From a virus, in IMG/VR virus record IMGVR_UViG_3300005519_000006, positions 1 to 36,309 of that record: DNA of 36,309 nucleotides, one strand, 5' to 3'. Positions within the stretch are counted from its first letter, which is position 1; the number at the start of each line of letters is the position of its first letter. The position numbers and the translations under genes were made by a program. Of this stretch, positions 1-8,163 are shown in pieces. The notes beneath the pieces were generated by a model. The model saw nothing but the letters and a program-made list of their open reading frames with translations, was not told where the DNA came from and did not search any database.

Positions 1-2
1 AA

Positions 3-557
3 GACAACCCTTCAAAAGACAACCAACAAAAGACAGAAACCTTCCCGCGATCGCTTCGCGAACGCTTTGATATTTTCTGGAAGGCATACCCGAGAAAAGA
101 GGAAAAGAAGGAAGCACGCGCCCTTTTTGAAAAACTCAATCCTGATGACGATCTGCTCGCGCAAATCCTGAGGGCGGTCGAGACGGCGAAGAGGAGCCAG
201 CAATGGAAGGTGCGTCGATTCATCAAGCAGCCGCCCGTCTGGTTGCGCGGCGAATGCTGGACGGACGAGTTGACGGTCGAATTCACCCCGGCGCAGATCG
301 CTGTCATTGATGCGTACAACGCCGCCCTCGGCGAAATGCTCGGCGAAATCGACGCAAGTGTGTTCACCGAAGACCGCGCCGGCGCGATCGATGATTTTCT
401 GGGTTTTAGACCCAAAGACCCGACATTCTGGCAGCGCTACTTCCCGTGGGTGGCTAAGGACGTCGATATGCCGCCCAGAAGTGGATTTGATTATCTGATT
501 AGCAGAGACGGTTATTCGAAAGTCTCTGGAGGTCAATTCATGAAGGAAAAACAATGA
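3..557 (+). CDS. Phage replication protein (initiator/helicase-loader type), C-terminal part; 5' end outside window
   Basis: The frame is open from the first bases, so the gene starts upstream of the window. The visible part has a pattern common in the C-terminal half of phage replication proteins next to dnaB: FDIFWKAYPRK, a basic run, an LNPDDDLL segment, then W..RRFIKQPPVWL. In such phages these proteins bind origin DNA or load helicase (family knowledge). An internal ATG at 210 would give 115 residues but would split this conserved block, so it is unlikely to be the true start. The stop overlaps the dnaB start by 4 bases (ATGA at 554), which suggests translational coupling. The N-terminal DNA-binding part is not visible, so initiator and loader cannot be separated. 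Confidence 0.7.
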   Translation, partial: DNPSKDNQQKTETFPRSLRERFDIFWKAYPRKEEKKEARALFEKLNPDDDLLAQILRAVETAKRSQQWKVRRFIKQPPVWLRGECWTDELTVEFTPAQIAVIDAYNAALGEMLGEIDASVFTEDRAGAIDDFLGFRPKDPTFWQRYFPWVAKDVDMPPRSGFDYLISRDGYSKVSGGQFMKEKQ

Positions 558-1942
558 ACGCACCAGACAGAATTCCCGAAAACCTAGCCGTACCTCCGCA
601 CAGCCAGGAGGCCGAGCAATCCGTCCTCGGCGCGCTTCTCATCGACAACGATGCGATTGACCGCATCCCGGAGCTGCGCGCGGACCAGTTCTATCGCTAT
701 GACCATCGGATCATCTTCGAGTGCATCGCACGGATGATCATGGCTGGCCGCAATGCCGATGTCGTTACTGTCTACGAGGCGTTGGGCACCGCTGGCAAGG
801 TTGATCAGATTGGCGGTCTGCCCTACCTCAACGCACTGGCGCAGAACGTGCCTGGCAGCGCCGGCATCCGCCGATACGCGGAGATTGTAATCGAGCGTGC
901 TCAACTCCGTGGCGTCCTGTGCGCCGTTGACGAGATCGGTGCAATGGTCCATAACCGCGCCGGCAAGACAGCCGCCGAAATCATCGCCGAGGCGCAGGCT
1001 CGTTTTGAGCCATTGGCCGAGGCGCGCAGTTTTGAGCCGAAAGAAGTCGGCCCAATCCTGACGAGCATTGTCGAGGAAATCGACGCCCGCTATCACGGCG
1101 CTGAGCTTCCCGTTGTGTCGACCGGGTTTCGCGATCTGGATGCCAAACTCGGCGGCGGCCTGCGCGGCTCCGAGCTGGTCGTCGTAGCTGGTCGACCTTC
1201 GATGGGCAAGACCGCCTTCTCGATGGCGATCGCCGGCAACGTTGCGCAGGAAGGCGGATCAGTTCTGGTGTTCTCACTCGAGATGTCCGGCAAGTCCCTG
1301 CATCAACGAAATATCGCACGTGTCGGCGGCATCCGTCTGGATCACGTGCTAGACGGGAAGAAGATCGTCGAGGAAGACTGGCCCCGGCTTACTCACGCAG
1401 TCCAGGTCATGTCCGAAATGCAGATGTTGGTCGACGATCAATCAGGCCTGTCGCTCGCGGAAATAGTGAGTCGTAGCCGGAACGTCAAGAGGCGTTCGGG
1501 ATTGGACCTGATTCTGGTCGACTACATCGGCTTGATGACTGGAGGTACGGAAGAGCGACAAGACTTGAAGATAGGCAGCTATTCGGCTGGCCTGAAGGGC
1601 CTTGCCAAGCAACTCGATGTGCCCGTGATCGCTCTTGCTCAGCTTAACCGCGGTGTCGAGCAACGACCGAACAAGCGGCCAAACATGGGTGATCTGCGCG
1701 ACTCCGGGGCCATCGAACAGGACGCCGACATCATTCTCATGCTTTACCGCGATGAGGTGTACAACCCGGATTCTCCTGACCGCGGCACGGCGGAAATCAT
1801 CGTCGGCAAGCAGCGCAACGGGGAAACAGGCCCGGTTCGGCTCGCCTTCGCTGGCGAGTATCAGCGGTTTGCAGACCTTGCGCCAGGGTACGTCAGAAGC
1901 GAACAGCCGGAGCGGCAAAGAGCGCGCAGGGGATTCGAATGA
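554..1942 (+). CDS. dnaB: Replicative DNA helicase, DnaB family
   Basis: This is a hexameric 5'-3' helicase that unwinds DNA at the phage replication fork. The 462 residues match usual DnaB length. The N-terminal helical domain (about 13-110) opens with PHSQEAEQSVLGALL. The RecA-like domain begins near 185 and holds Walker A GRPSMGKT (213-220), SLEM (241-244), Walker B LILVDYIGL (about 319-327) and the late GKQRNGETG motif that contains the arginine-finger region. The ATG at 554 overlaps the stop of the preceding replication gene. The stop overlaps the next small ORF (ATGA at 1939). All key motifs are intact, so it should be active. Confidence 0.97.
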   Translation: MNAPDRIPENLAVPPHSQEAEQSVLGALLIDNDAIDRIPELRADQFYRYDHRIIFECIARMIMAGRNADVVTVYEALGTAGKVDQIGGLPYLNALAQNVPGSAGIRRYAEIVIERAQLRGVLCAVDEIGAMVHNRAGKTAAEIIAEAQARFEPLAEARSFEPKEVGPILTSIVEEIDARYHGAELPVVSTGFRDLDAKLGGGLRGSELVVVAGRPSMGKTAFSMAIAGNVAQEGGSVLVFSLEMSGKSLHQRNIARVGGIRLDHVLDGKKIVEEDWPRLTHAVQVMSEMQMLVDDQSGLSLAEIVSRSRNVKRRSGLDLILVDYIGLMTGGTEERQDLKIGSYSAGLKGLAKQLDVPVIALAQLNRGVEQRPNKRPNMGDLRDSGAIEQDADIILMLYRDEVYNPDSPDRGTAEIIVGKQRNGETGPVRLAFAGEYQRFADLAPGYVRSEQPERQRARRGFE

Positions 1943-2097
1943 CTCCCGACCAACTGGCAGAAGTACTCGAAGAAATCGCCGCTTGGCCTCTTGAAGAGCG
2001 CCGAGCTTACATAGCTAACCTCTCGATGACAAATCCCGAGGAAGCGCAGCAGGTAAAGGAAGGGCTCACTAAATTGTGGGCTGAGAGAAAGGGTTAA
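1939..2097 (+). CDS. Small hypothetical protein (52 aa)
   Basis: This short reading frame begins at the ATG that overlaps the dnaB stop (ATGA) and ends just before the SNF2 helicase gene. The product begins MTPDQLAEVLEEIAAWPLEERR and is acidic and helix-rich (EEAQQVKEGLTKLW near the end). It has no cysteines, no membrane segment and no recognised domain. The exact overlap with dnaB and the tight fit before the next ribosome binding site are the main reasons to believe it is expressed. It was found by hand. Function unknown. Confidence 0.6.
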   Translation: MTPDQLAEVLEEIAAWPLEERRAYIANLSMTNPEEAQQVKEGLTKLWAERKG

Positions 2098-2109
2098 GGG
2101 GATTGGGTG

Positions 2110-3543
2110 ATGGAAAGAACTGAAAACAGAGCCATTAGTAGTGCTTACAGCGACTACGAATCGTTCATCGCAGGTAAAGGGTTTCTGGACGTGCCGACCG
2201 GGTTTGATTGCGATGTGCCGGTAGGCCCGCTGTTCGACTTTCAGGCGGCCTGCGTCAAGTGGGCGCTTAAGCGTGGCCGCGCGGCTCTATTCGAAGACAC
2301 GGGCCTCGGCAAGACGCTGCAACAAACAACGTGGGCGAAATACGTCTGCGAACACACGGGCGGCAACGTCATCATCGCGGCTCCGCTGTGCGTTGCACAA
2401 CAGACCGTCGAAGAAGCGGCGAAGTTCGGTATCGCGATCAAATATTGCCGGCACGATTCCGAAGTCGAAGACGGCATCACGATCACGAACTACGAAATGC
2501 TCGAACACTTTGACCTCGAACAGTTCGTCGGCGTTGTGCTGGACGAAAGCTCGATTCTCAAAGCGCACAACAGCAAGACGCGAGCATTTATCACCGAAGC
2601 CTTCCGGCGCACCCCGTACAAGCTCTCGTGCACGGCGACGCCCAGCCCGAATGATTGGATGGAGCTTGGCAATCAGGCGGAATTTCTTGGCGTCATGTCG
2701 TCGGTCGAAATGCTGTCCACTTTCTTCACGCATGACGGCGGCGACACGGGCAACTGGCGCTTGAAGGGTCACGGCAAGGTCAAGTTCTGGGAATGGATGG
2801 CCACGTGGTCAATCTGCATCCGCAGCCCCGCCGACCTCGGCTTTGACGGATCGCGTTATCTATTGCCGCCTCTGGAACTGGTCGAGCATGTCGTCGAGAG
2901 CGACGCAGCCCCCGAAGGCCAGCTTTTCACCATCATCGCCCAAAGTCTAACGGAGCGCCGTCAAGCCAAGAAAAGCACGATTGACCAACGTATCGAACTC
3001 GCGGCAAGTATCACCAACGGGACGGACGAGCCGGTCATCGTGTGGTGCCATCTGAATGAGGAAAGCGAGCGCCTGACGAAGGCGATCCCGGGTGCGGTCG
3101 AAGTAACTGGCTCCATGAAGCCCGAACAGAAGGAAGCAAACATCATGGCCTTTGCCCATGGCGAGGCGCGCGTGATTGTTAGCAAGCCTTCGATCATGGG
3201 TTATGGCTTGAACCTGCAGCACGTGTGCCGGCGCATGGTGTTCGCCAGCATGGACGACAGCTTTGAATCCTATTACCAGGCTGTTCGCCGCTGCTATCGA
3301 TTCGGTCAGAACCGCCGCGTCATTGCACACATCATCACTGCCGATACGGAGGGTGCGGTGAAGGCGAACATCGCGCGCAAGCAGGCACAAAGCGACGCAA
3401 TGGCGGCCGAAATGGTTGGCCTGATGCGCGAGATAACCAAAAAGCAAATCGAAGGCGCCAAGAGCGGAACGGAAGCATACCGGCCTATGACGCCGCTAAC
3501 GATCCCCGCATGGATTCTGGACAACGTGGAGTACGCACAGTGA
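2110..3543 (+). CDS. SNF2/DEAD-like superfamily 2 helicase
   Basis: This is an ATP-dependent DNA translocase of the phage SNF2-like type, 477 residues from the ATG at 2110. A GTG three codons... one codon earlier at 2107 is also possible, but AAGGGG at 2096-2101 is better spaced for 2110. Visible motifs are a Q-like FDFQ, motif I EDTGLGKT (about 62-69), motif II VVLDESS (DESS at 145-148), motif III TATPSP (175-180) and motif VI QAVRRCYRFGQ near residue 395. The stop overlaps the GTG of the methyltransferase gene (GTGA at 3540), so the two are probably translated together. Such helicases are proposed to aid replication, recombination or protein removal from DNA; the precise role here is inference. 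Confidence 0.9.
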   Translation: MERTENRAISSAYSDYESFIAGKGFLDVPTGFDCDVPVGPLFDFQAACVKWALKRGRAALFEDTGLGKTLQQTTWAKYVCEHTGGNVIIAAPLCVAQQTVEEAAKFGIAIKYCRHDSEVEDGITITNYEMLEHFDLEQFVGVVLDESSILKAHNSKTRAFITEAFRRTPYKLSCTATPSPNDWMELGNQAEFLGVMSSVEMLSTFFTHDGGDTGNWRLKGHGKVKFWEWMATWSICIRSPADLGFDGSRYLLPPLELVEHVVESDAAPEGQLFTIIAQSLTERRQAKKSTIDQRIELAASITNGTDEPVIVWCHLNEESERLTKAIPGAVEVTGSMKPEQKEANIMAFAHGEARVIVSKPSIMGYGLNLQHVCRRMVFASMDDSFESYYQAVRRCYRFGQNRRVIAHIITADTEGAVKANIARKQAQSDAMAAEMVGLMREITKKQIEGAKSGTEAYRPMTPLTIPAWILDNVEYAQ

Positions 3544-4424
3544 ACTGCATCGCACAAGAAACTCACGATCGCTTCTCGATCTACAACATGGATTGCGTCG
3601 ACCTCGCAAAGTCGCTGCCGGAGAAATCGATCGATTTCTCGGTTTATTCGCCGCCATTTGAATCGCTGTTCGTGTTCAGCAATTCGGAGCGCGATATGGG
3701 GAATAACGCATCCAGCGCGGATTTCTGGACGCACTACCGGTTCCTGATCGCAGAACACATCCGCATCATGAAGCCGGGGCGCCTGGTGGCGATTCACTGC
3801 ATGCAACTTCCGACGTCTAAGGCTCGTGATGGGTATATCGGGCTGAAAGACTTCCGCGGTGAAATCATTCGCGCACATCAGGAAGCCGGATTTATCTATC
3901 ACTCGGAAGTGTGCATCTGGAAGGACCCAGTAGTCGCAATGCAGCGCACCAAGGCGCTCGGCCTGCTCTACAAGCAGCTCCGCAAGGATAGCGCCATGAG
4001 CCGACAAGGCATCGCGGATTACCTCGTCATCATGCGCAAGCCTGGCGAGAACCAGGAACCGGTAACGCACACGCATGAGAGCTTTCCGGTCGATATGTGG
4101 CAGCGCTACGCATCGCCAGTATGGATGGACATTAACCAATCCAAGACGCTGCAGTACATGAGTGCGCGCGAGAGCGACGACGAGCGCCATATCAGCCCTT
4201 TGCAGCTGGAGGTGATCGAGCGCGCAATCGAGCTATGGACGAACCCGAATGATTTGGTCTACACGCCATTCCTCGGCATCGGCAGCGAGGTCTACACGGC
4301 GCTGAAGATGGGCAGGCGCGGCATCGGGTCCGAACTCAAGTCTAGCTATTTCAAGCTGGCCGTCGAGAACTGCAAGAGTGCTGTCGTCGATAACCAGTCT
4401 GACCTGTTTCAGGAGGTCGCATGA
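3540..4424 (+). CDS. DNA methyltransferase, N4-cytosine/N6-adenine type (beta-class order)
   Basis: This is an S-adenosylmethionine-dependent exocyclic amino methyltransferase. The catalytic motif IV is SPPF (about residues 37-40), and the AdoMet-binding motif I, FLGIGSE, comes near the C terminus (about 244-250). The order IV then I is that of the beta class. An upstream ATG at 3510 exists, but the GTG at 3540 overlaps the helicase stop and has GGAG nine bases before it, so 294 residues is preferred. Recognition sequence and base specificity cannot be read from sequence; SPP- favours N4-cytosine, though assignments from this motif fail often. No restriction endonuclease lies beside it, so self-protection against host restriction or epigenetic marking is likely. 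Confidence 0.88.
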   Translation: MNCIAQETHDRFSIYNMDCVDLAKSLPEKSIDFSVYSPPFESLFVFSNSERDMGNNASSADFWTHYRFLIAEHIRIMKPGRLVAIHCMQLPTSKARDGYIGLKDFRGEIIRAHQEAGFIYHSEVCIWKDPVVAMQRTKALGLLYKQLRKDSAMSRQGIADYLVIMRKPGENQEPVTHTHESFPVDMWQRYASPVWMDINQSKTLQYMSARESDDERHISPLQLEVIERAIELWTNPNDLVYTPFLGIGSEVYTALKMGRRGIGSELKSSYFKLAVENCKSAVVDNQSDLFQEVA

Positions 4425-4558
4425 CTATCTCCAGCATCCCCAGAGTCCTCGAATTACTGCGGGACTATCGGAATTGGCCGCATTTTATTAATTGGGCGTG
4501 TTGCAGTACTAACGGATACTTGAGTGGCACTGACAGAACGGTGAGGTGGTGCAAATGA
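4421..4558 (+). CDS. Small hypothetical protein (45 aa)
   Basis: This short ORF is bounded by two ATGA overlaps: its ATG overlaps the methyltransferase stop (4421-4424) and its stop overlaps the start of the next gene (4555-4558). The product begins MTISSIPRVLELLRDYRNW and has two adjacent cysteines and several tryptophans. No domain is recognised. The local base composition is more AT-rich than its neighbours. It could merely couple translation between the two flanking genes. Function unknown. Confidence 0.5.
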   Translation: MTISSIPRVLELLRDYRNWPHFINWACCSTNGYLSGTDRTVRWCK

Positions 4559-4920
4559 TGTCGAGATCGAAAGAGCCAGAACGCGTGGCGGCGATGGTCC
4601 AAGCAATGCGCGAAAACGGGCCCATGTCGGTGCCAGAACTGGTTAAGGCAACCGGATGGTGTCACGAGACGATCCGCACGCAGATTCGCAAGTCGGCCGA
4701 CACATTCATGCAGATGAGCGATAGGACGCCCATATTCGGTGGATCGGTCGCCGCGATGTTCTACCTCACTAACAGCGCCCTCGGTATCACCGAAGAGGAA
4801 CTGGATCAGCGGGCAGACGAGATTTATCGCGACTTTTCGTGGTGGCCTAAAGCAGACGCAGTGGTCACATCAGCAATCAACGCAATGATTAAGGCAGGGG
4901 CACAAGCATGGCATCGGTAA
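4555..4920 (+). CDS. Winged-helix-like DNA-binding protein
   Basis: The 121-residue protein has a helix-turn-helix-like N-terminal half: [25 protein letters not shown], then [12 protein letters not shown] as the likely recognition helix. This resembles MarR/ArsR-style or replication-associated winged helices. The C-terminal half (about 60-121) is not recognised. The ATG at 4555 is chosen because it overlaps the previous stop and lies downstream of GGTGAGGTGG; a GTG at 4546 and an ATG at 4558 are alternatives. Its 3' end overlaps the ssb start by 13 bases. It may regulate the early genes or act with SSB and helicase; this is inference. Confidence 0.6.
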   Translation: MMSRSKEPERVAAMVQAMRENGPMSVPELVKATGWCHETIRTQIRKSADTFMQMSDRTPIFGGSVAAMFYLTNSALGITEEELDQRADEIYRDFSWWPKADAVVTSAINAMIKAGAQAWHR

Positions 4921-5360
4921 ATAAGGTCACTCTCATCGGCAATCTCGGAGCCGATCCGGAAGTCCGTTATCTTCCGAGCGGCGACGCAGTGGCGAATATC
5001 CGCCTTGCAACGACGGATCGGTACAAGGACAAGGCTTCGGGGGAAATGAAGGAGGCCACCGAATGGCACCGAGTTTCGTTCTTCGGCCGGCTCGCGGAAA
5101 TCGTGTCCGAATACCTGAAGAAAGGCTCGTCGGTCTACATCGAAGGAAAGATCCGCACGCGCAAGTACCAGGCGCAGGACGGCACCGACCGCTATTCGAC
5201 GGACATCGTTGCGGACCAGATGCAGATGCTTGGCGGACGCGCCGAAGGTGGTGAGCGCCCGCAACAACAGCGTCAGCAACCGAACCAGCGGCCGGCCGCA
5301 CAAAACGGCGCTTCCTCCGGAGGAGGCTTCGAATCCATGGATGACGACATCCCGTTCTAA
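4908..5360 (+). CDS. ssb: Single-stranded DNA-binding protein
   Basis: The OB-fold domain (about 1-110) opens with [21 protein letters not shown], followed by [14 protein letters not shown] and [16 protein letters not shown], all typical of bacterial and phage SSB. A Gln/Gly/Asn-rich linker (about 112-142) leads to the acidic tip DDDIPF (145-150), which recruits partner proteins. At 150 residues it is slightly shorter than Escherichia coli SSB. It should bind ssDNA as a tetramer at the fork next to DnaB. The gene starts inside the end of the preceding HTH gene. Confidence 0.97.
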   Translation: MASVNKVTLIGNLGADPEVRYLPSGDAVANIRLATTDRYKDKASGEMKEATEWHRVSFFGRLAEIVSEYLKKGSSVYIEGKIRTRKYQAQDGTDRYSTDIVADQMQMLGGRAEGGERPQQQRQQPNQRPAAQNGASSGGGFESMDDDIPF

Positions 5361-5376
5361 TTCCGAGGAGAGCCCC

Positions 5377-5757
5377 ATGATGACCAGAGACCAAGCCATC
5401 GCCGCCGGACTGAAGGTTTATGAGACGGGCAAGCCATGCAAGCACGGTCACATCGCTCCGCGCTTTGTTTGCAACATGAACTGCGTCGAATGCCATCGCC
5501 ATGTGAGGCGCAAATCAGCGCCGCCAACTATGTCCAGCGAGACATTTGGAAAGCGCCTCACCAAGTTGCGCAAGCGCCTGAAGTTGTCGCAGGAGGAGCT
5601 GGCTCAGAGGGCGCGCGTGAGTGCTCGCAGCATCTGGAATTACGAGTCGGATCAGAAGTTGCCGCATTACTGGCAATTGATCGAACTGGCAAAGCAGCTG
5701 AATACGTCGCTGGACTACTTGTGCTGCCGGACGGCGCGTAGGAGAGACTTTATATGA
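5377..5757 (+). CDS. Zinc-knuckle plus XRE-type HTH regulator
   Basis: The 126-residue protein joins two short domains. Residues about 18-42 carry GKPCKHGH then CNMNCVECHR, a Cys/His cluster common in phage proteins beside HNH or other nucleases. From about residue 52 there is a clean XRE/Cro-CI helix-turn-helix: LRKRLKLSQEELAQRARVSARSIWNYE. The start at 5377 follows GAGGAG at 5365-5370. An internal ATG at 5530 could give a stand-alone HTH. The stop overlaps the next ORF (ATGA at 5754). As no CI-type repressor is visible in the window, it could be the early-gene regulator. The pairing of the two domains is unusual. Confidence 0.75.
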   Translation: MMTRDQAIAAGLKVYETGKPCKHGHIAPRFVCNMNCVECHRHVRRKSAPPTMSSETFGKRLTKLRKRLKLSQEELAQRARVSARSIWNYESDQKLPHYWQLIELAKQLNTSLDYLCCRTARRRDFI

Positions 5758-5945
5758 ACGCCCCACTACCTGAACCCACGCAACTCGTCATCGGGCTTAC
5801 TCATAAGGAAATGCTCGCGTGGATGGCAGATAACGGCATCTTCTGTTCAACCGACAAGTTCACGCGCCTGCTTCAGGAAGCGCAGCGCCGGGCGCTGGCC
5901 GATCAGGCGATGACGAAGAGTGAAGATAAGGAGAAGGTGGCATGA
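5754..5945 (+). CDS. Small hypothetical protein (63 aa)
   Basis: The ORF is linked by 4-base overlaps to both neighbours (ATGA at 5754 and at 5942). The product, MNAPLPEPTQLVIGLTHKEM onward, has a helical middle (MLAWMADNGIFCSTDKFTRLLQEAQRR written here in parts: MLAWMADNG, then FTRLLQEAQRR) and a charged tail. There is no signal peptide or membrane segment, and no domain is recognised. Conserved spacing and good codon use support a real gene. Confidence 0.6.
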   Translation: MNAPLPEPTQLVIGLTHKEMLAWMADNGIFCSTDKFTRLLQEAQRRALADQAMTKSEDKEKVA

Positions 5946-6880
5946 AGGCGGTTTCGGATTCTGGAATCTATGCCATTACTAGTCCGTCTGGAAAGCAATA
6001 CATTGGACAAGCGTCTTCCATTATGAAACGGTGGATTGACCATCGATGGGCACTCAAAGCGGGTAAGCATCACTGCAAGGGTCTTCAAAGCGCATGGAAC
6101 AAGTATGGGAAGGAGGCGCTGATATTTTCAGTGCTTTCTTACGATCCAATCGAACTTCTTAACGAGCGCGAGCAGGCCGAGATAAACGCCCGGCCTCGCC
6201 ACATGCTCTACAACGGGGCGACGCTGGTTCGCACGCCAATGCTGGGGCGCAAGCATACGAAAACAACCCGCCAACTGATGTCGAATCAGCGACGCGGAGA
6301 AAACCATCCAAATTGGGGCAAGAAGCGCGATCCTGAAACGGTAGAAAAAATGAGGTTGTCTAAGGTCGGGAAAAAGCTAACACCAGAGCACGCGGCCGCA
6401 ATTTCAGCCGCTCTAAAGGGCCGATTTACCGGAGAGCAGCACTCTAGTTTCGGAAAAGTCCTTTCCGCTGAGTCAAGGGCGAGGCTGTCCGCAGCGACGA
6501 AGGGTGAAAGGAACCCTAACTGGGGGAAAGTTTTTAGTGCCGAGGTGAGGGCCAAGATGTCAGCCGCTCAAAAGGCCAGAGGTCCGCGACCGCCCAGCGA
6601 AGCTCATCGGCTTGCCACGAGACTGGCAAAGCAAAACATGACGCCAGAGCAGAAAGAGCGGATGGCAGCAAAGATGCGCGGAGCAAACAATGTGGTTGCA
6701 AGGGCTGTGCGGTGCGTAGACACGGGCATGGAATTCGTGACCGGTGTAGCGGCTGAGCAATGGCTCCGCACGAGCGGCAAGGAAAAGGCCAGTCGATCTG
6801 CAATATGCATGGCTTGCCAAGGGAAGAAAGCGTCAGCCTACGGCTATCGATGGGAATACGTGAACAAGGACAATAAATGA
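5942..6880 (+). CDS. GIY-YIG homing-type endonuclease with NUMOD3 repeats
   Basis: The catalytic GIY-YIG domain lies at the N terminus (GIY at 8-10, YIG at 20-22, Arg30, EREQ around 75-78 with the likely metal-binding Glu). The middle (about 105-225) has NUMOD3-type DNA-binding repeats, visible as GENHPNWGK, GEQHSSFGK and GERNPNWGK, each followed by a KMS/RLS-type helix. The C terminus (about 245-305) resembles a NUMOD1-like module, with VRCVDTGMEF and YGYRWEY. The 312 residues fit freestanding phage homing endonucleases. The nucleotide sequence is more AT-rich than its neighbours, consistent with recent mobility. It is linked by ATGA overlaps at both ends, so it interrupts no gene. Confidence 0.9.
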   Translation: MKAVSDSGIYAITSPSGKQYIGQASSIMKRWIDHRWALKAGKHHCKGLQSAWNKYGKEALIFSVLSYDPIELLNEREQAEINARPRHMLYNGATLVRTPMLGRKHTKTTRQLMSNQRRGENHPNWGKKRDPETVEKMRLSKVGKKLTPEHAAAISAALKGRFTGEQHSSFGKVLSAESRARLSAATKGERNPNWGKVFSAEVRAKMSAAQKARGPRPPSEAHRLATRLAKQNMTPEQKERMAAKMRGANNVVARAVRCVDTGMEFVTGVAAEQWLRTSGKEKASRSAICMACQGKKASAYGYRWEYVNKDNK

Positions 6881-7191
6881 AAAAGGCTTACATTTCCGGC
6901 CCGATGACAGGGTACAAAAACTTGAATTTCGATGCCTTCAATGAGGCGGAATCGAAGCTTCGATTGCTCGGATGGGATGTGGTAAATCCAGTAACCATCA
7001 ATCCTGACCCCGCCAGCGACTGGCTGGACTGCATAGCGGCTGACTTGCTCGCAATGCGTGGCTGTACAGCGATCGTCCTTCTACCCGGTCACGAAGAATC
7101 GTACGGCGCGAACATTGAAAAGCTTGCGGCACGCCGCATGGGCATGGCGTTTCACAACATCGAAGACGTTTTGCAAGCGGAGGCGGCATGA
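6877..7191 (+). CDS. DUF4406 protein (nucleoside 2-deoxyribosyltransferase-like)
   Basis: The 104-residue protein begins KKAYISGPMTGYKNLNFDAF and has GWDVVNP and a later CTAIVLLPGHEESYGANIE segment. This is the pattern of the DUF4406 family, which shares the fold of nucleoside 2-deoxyribosyltransferases. The family is common in phage early regions, where nucleotide salvage or modification is suspected. Catalysis has not been shown for most members. It overlaps the GIY-YIG gene by ATGA (6877) and the next ORF by ATGA (7188). Confidence 0.85.
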   Translation: MKKAYISGPMTGYKNLNFDAFNEAESKLRLLGWDVVNPVTINPDPASDWLDCIAADLLAMRGCTAIVLLPGHEESYGANIEKLAARRMGMAFHNIEDVLQAEAA

Positions 7192-7382
7192 CCTACACAT
7201 CCACAACAGCATCCGAGCTGGTCGTCCGCGTTCGCCAGCTAGCGCAGCAGATCGAGAACGCCAGCGCCAAGGGGTTCAAGGACGGCGTGGCTATCAAGCT
7301 GATTAACGAACTGAGCCATCGCGTCGAAGAACTGGAGCAGGAAGCGACGCGTGAATGGCTGGACAGGAAGGAGGTTGCGTGA
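7188..7382 (+). CDS. Small hypothetical helical protein (64 aa)
   Basis: This short ORF is coupled by ATGA (7188) to the DUF4406 gene and by GTGA (7379) to the diphosphohydrolase-like gene. The product is predicted to be almost all helix with a heptad-like pattern (LVVRVRQLAQQIENA and ELSHRVEELEQEA), so it probably forms a coiled coil. No domain is recognised. Function unknown. Confidence 0.65.
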   Translation: MTYTSTTASELVVRVRQLAQQIENASAKGFKDGVAIKLINELSHRVEELEQEATREWLDRKEVA

Positions 7383-7822
7383 GCGACAAGAACACAAACC
7401 CCAAAGACGCTATCGCGACGAATAAGTTGCCGGCGCACCTTGTGTCGCCGATCGTGAAGGCGTATCAGGCTATCTCGCACTTCCTTGGCAATGTGAAATA
7501 TGGCGCATGGAATTACCGCGGAGCCGGGGCGCGTGCGTCGGTCTACAAGGCTGCGTTGGATCGTCACGTCGACGCCTGGTGGGAAGGCGAGGAAAACGAC
7601 CCTACGGACGGCACGCCGCACCTTGCTAACGCCCTCGCCTGCCTGGGGATTCTCATAGACGCGAAACACTCCGGAAAGCTGGTCGACGACAGACCGCCCA
7701 GCCTGAATGGCGAGCTCGCGAAGGTCCGCGCCGAGTTCGAAGCACTCATGCCGAAGATCCGCGAGCAGTACGCCGACAAGAATCCGAAGCATTGGACGAT
7801 CGCTGATACGGAGCAGGCATGA
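7379..7822 (+). CDS. dATP/dGTP diphosphohydrolase-like protein (DUF5664 family)
   Basis: The protein starts at a GTG that overlaps the previous stop and follows AGGAGG. It has NPKDAIATNKLP near residue 8, VKYGAWNYR near 42 and RHVDAWWEGEENDP near 60, then HLANALACLGIL. This pattern matches the all-alpha family named dATP/dGTP diphosphohydrolase N-terminal domain. The acidic EGEEND stretch fits metal binding in MazG-like pyrophosphatases. In phages such enzymes trim nucleotide pools. The substrate is inferred from the family name only. No PurZ-like gene is present in the window, so there is no sign of a 2-aminoadenine pathway. Confidence 0.65.
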   Translation: MSDKNTNPKDAIATNKLPAHLVSPIVKAYQAISHFLGNVKYGAWNYRGAGARASVYKAALDRHVDAWWEGEENDPTDGTPHLANALACLGILIDAKHSGKLVDDRPPSLNGELAKVRAEFEALMPKIREQYADKNPKHWTIADTEQA

Positions 7823-8163
7823 CCGAAGAAGGCGAAATCAATATCTTTAGAGCGCTCGACTTCATCCGAGACAACGCGCCGGCCTATGCGCAAGCCAAGG
7901 CCCAGCGCGTCTACCTGGAGAACTTCCGCAAGAGCAAGAAAGCGCTGCTGATGCGGGCGGCCGAAATCCGCGGGCACAAAACAGCCGCGATCCAGGAGCG
8001 CGAAGCGTACGCCGACGATGGCTATGTCGAGATCCTGGCTGCGCTCCAGGCTGCAACTGAGGAAGAAGAAAGGCTGCGCTGGATGATCGTGGCCGCCGAA
8101 GCCAAGATCGAATGCTGGAGAACCATCGAGGCGAATCGACGCGCTGAAGCGAGGGCTTTGTGA
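7819..8163 (+). CDS. Conserved phage hypothetical protein (114 aa)
   Basis: The product is highly charged and helical: RALDFIRDNAPAYAQAKAQR, a KSKKALLMRAA segment, QEREAYADDGY and RWMIVAAEAKIECWRTIEA. Proteins with this layout are common, unnamed members of phage recombination/replication regions, usually near NinG-like or HNH genes, as here. No enzymatic motif is seen. The start overlaps the previous stop by ATGA (7819), and the stop overlaps the ninG GTG (8160). Confidence 0.7.
   Translation: MTEEGEINIFRALDFIRDNAPAYAQAKAQRVYLENFRKSKKALLMRAAEIRGHKTAAIQEREAYADDGYVEILAALQAATEEEERLRWMIVAAEAKIECWRTIEANRRAEARAL

Noticed and set aside
5942-6880. Group I intron around the GIY-YIG gene
   Set aside because: Both flanks are intact, precisely overlapping coding genes, so no intron is needed and no host gene is split.
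7379-7822. 2-aminoadenine (Z) DNA pathway
   Set aside because: Only the diphosphohydrolase-like gene is present; no PurZ-like or DatZ-like gene is seen in the window.
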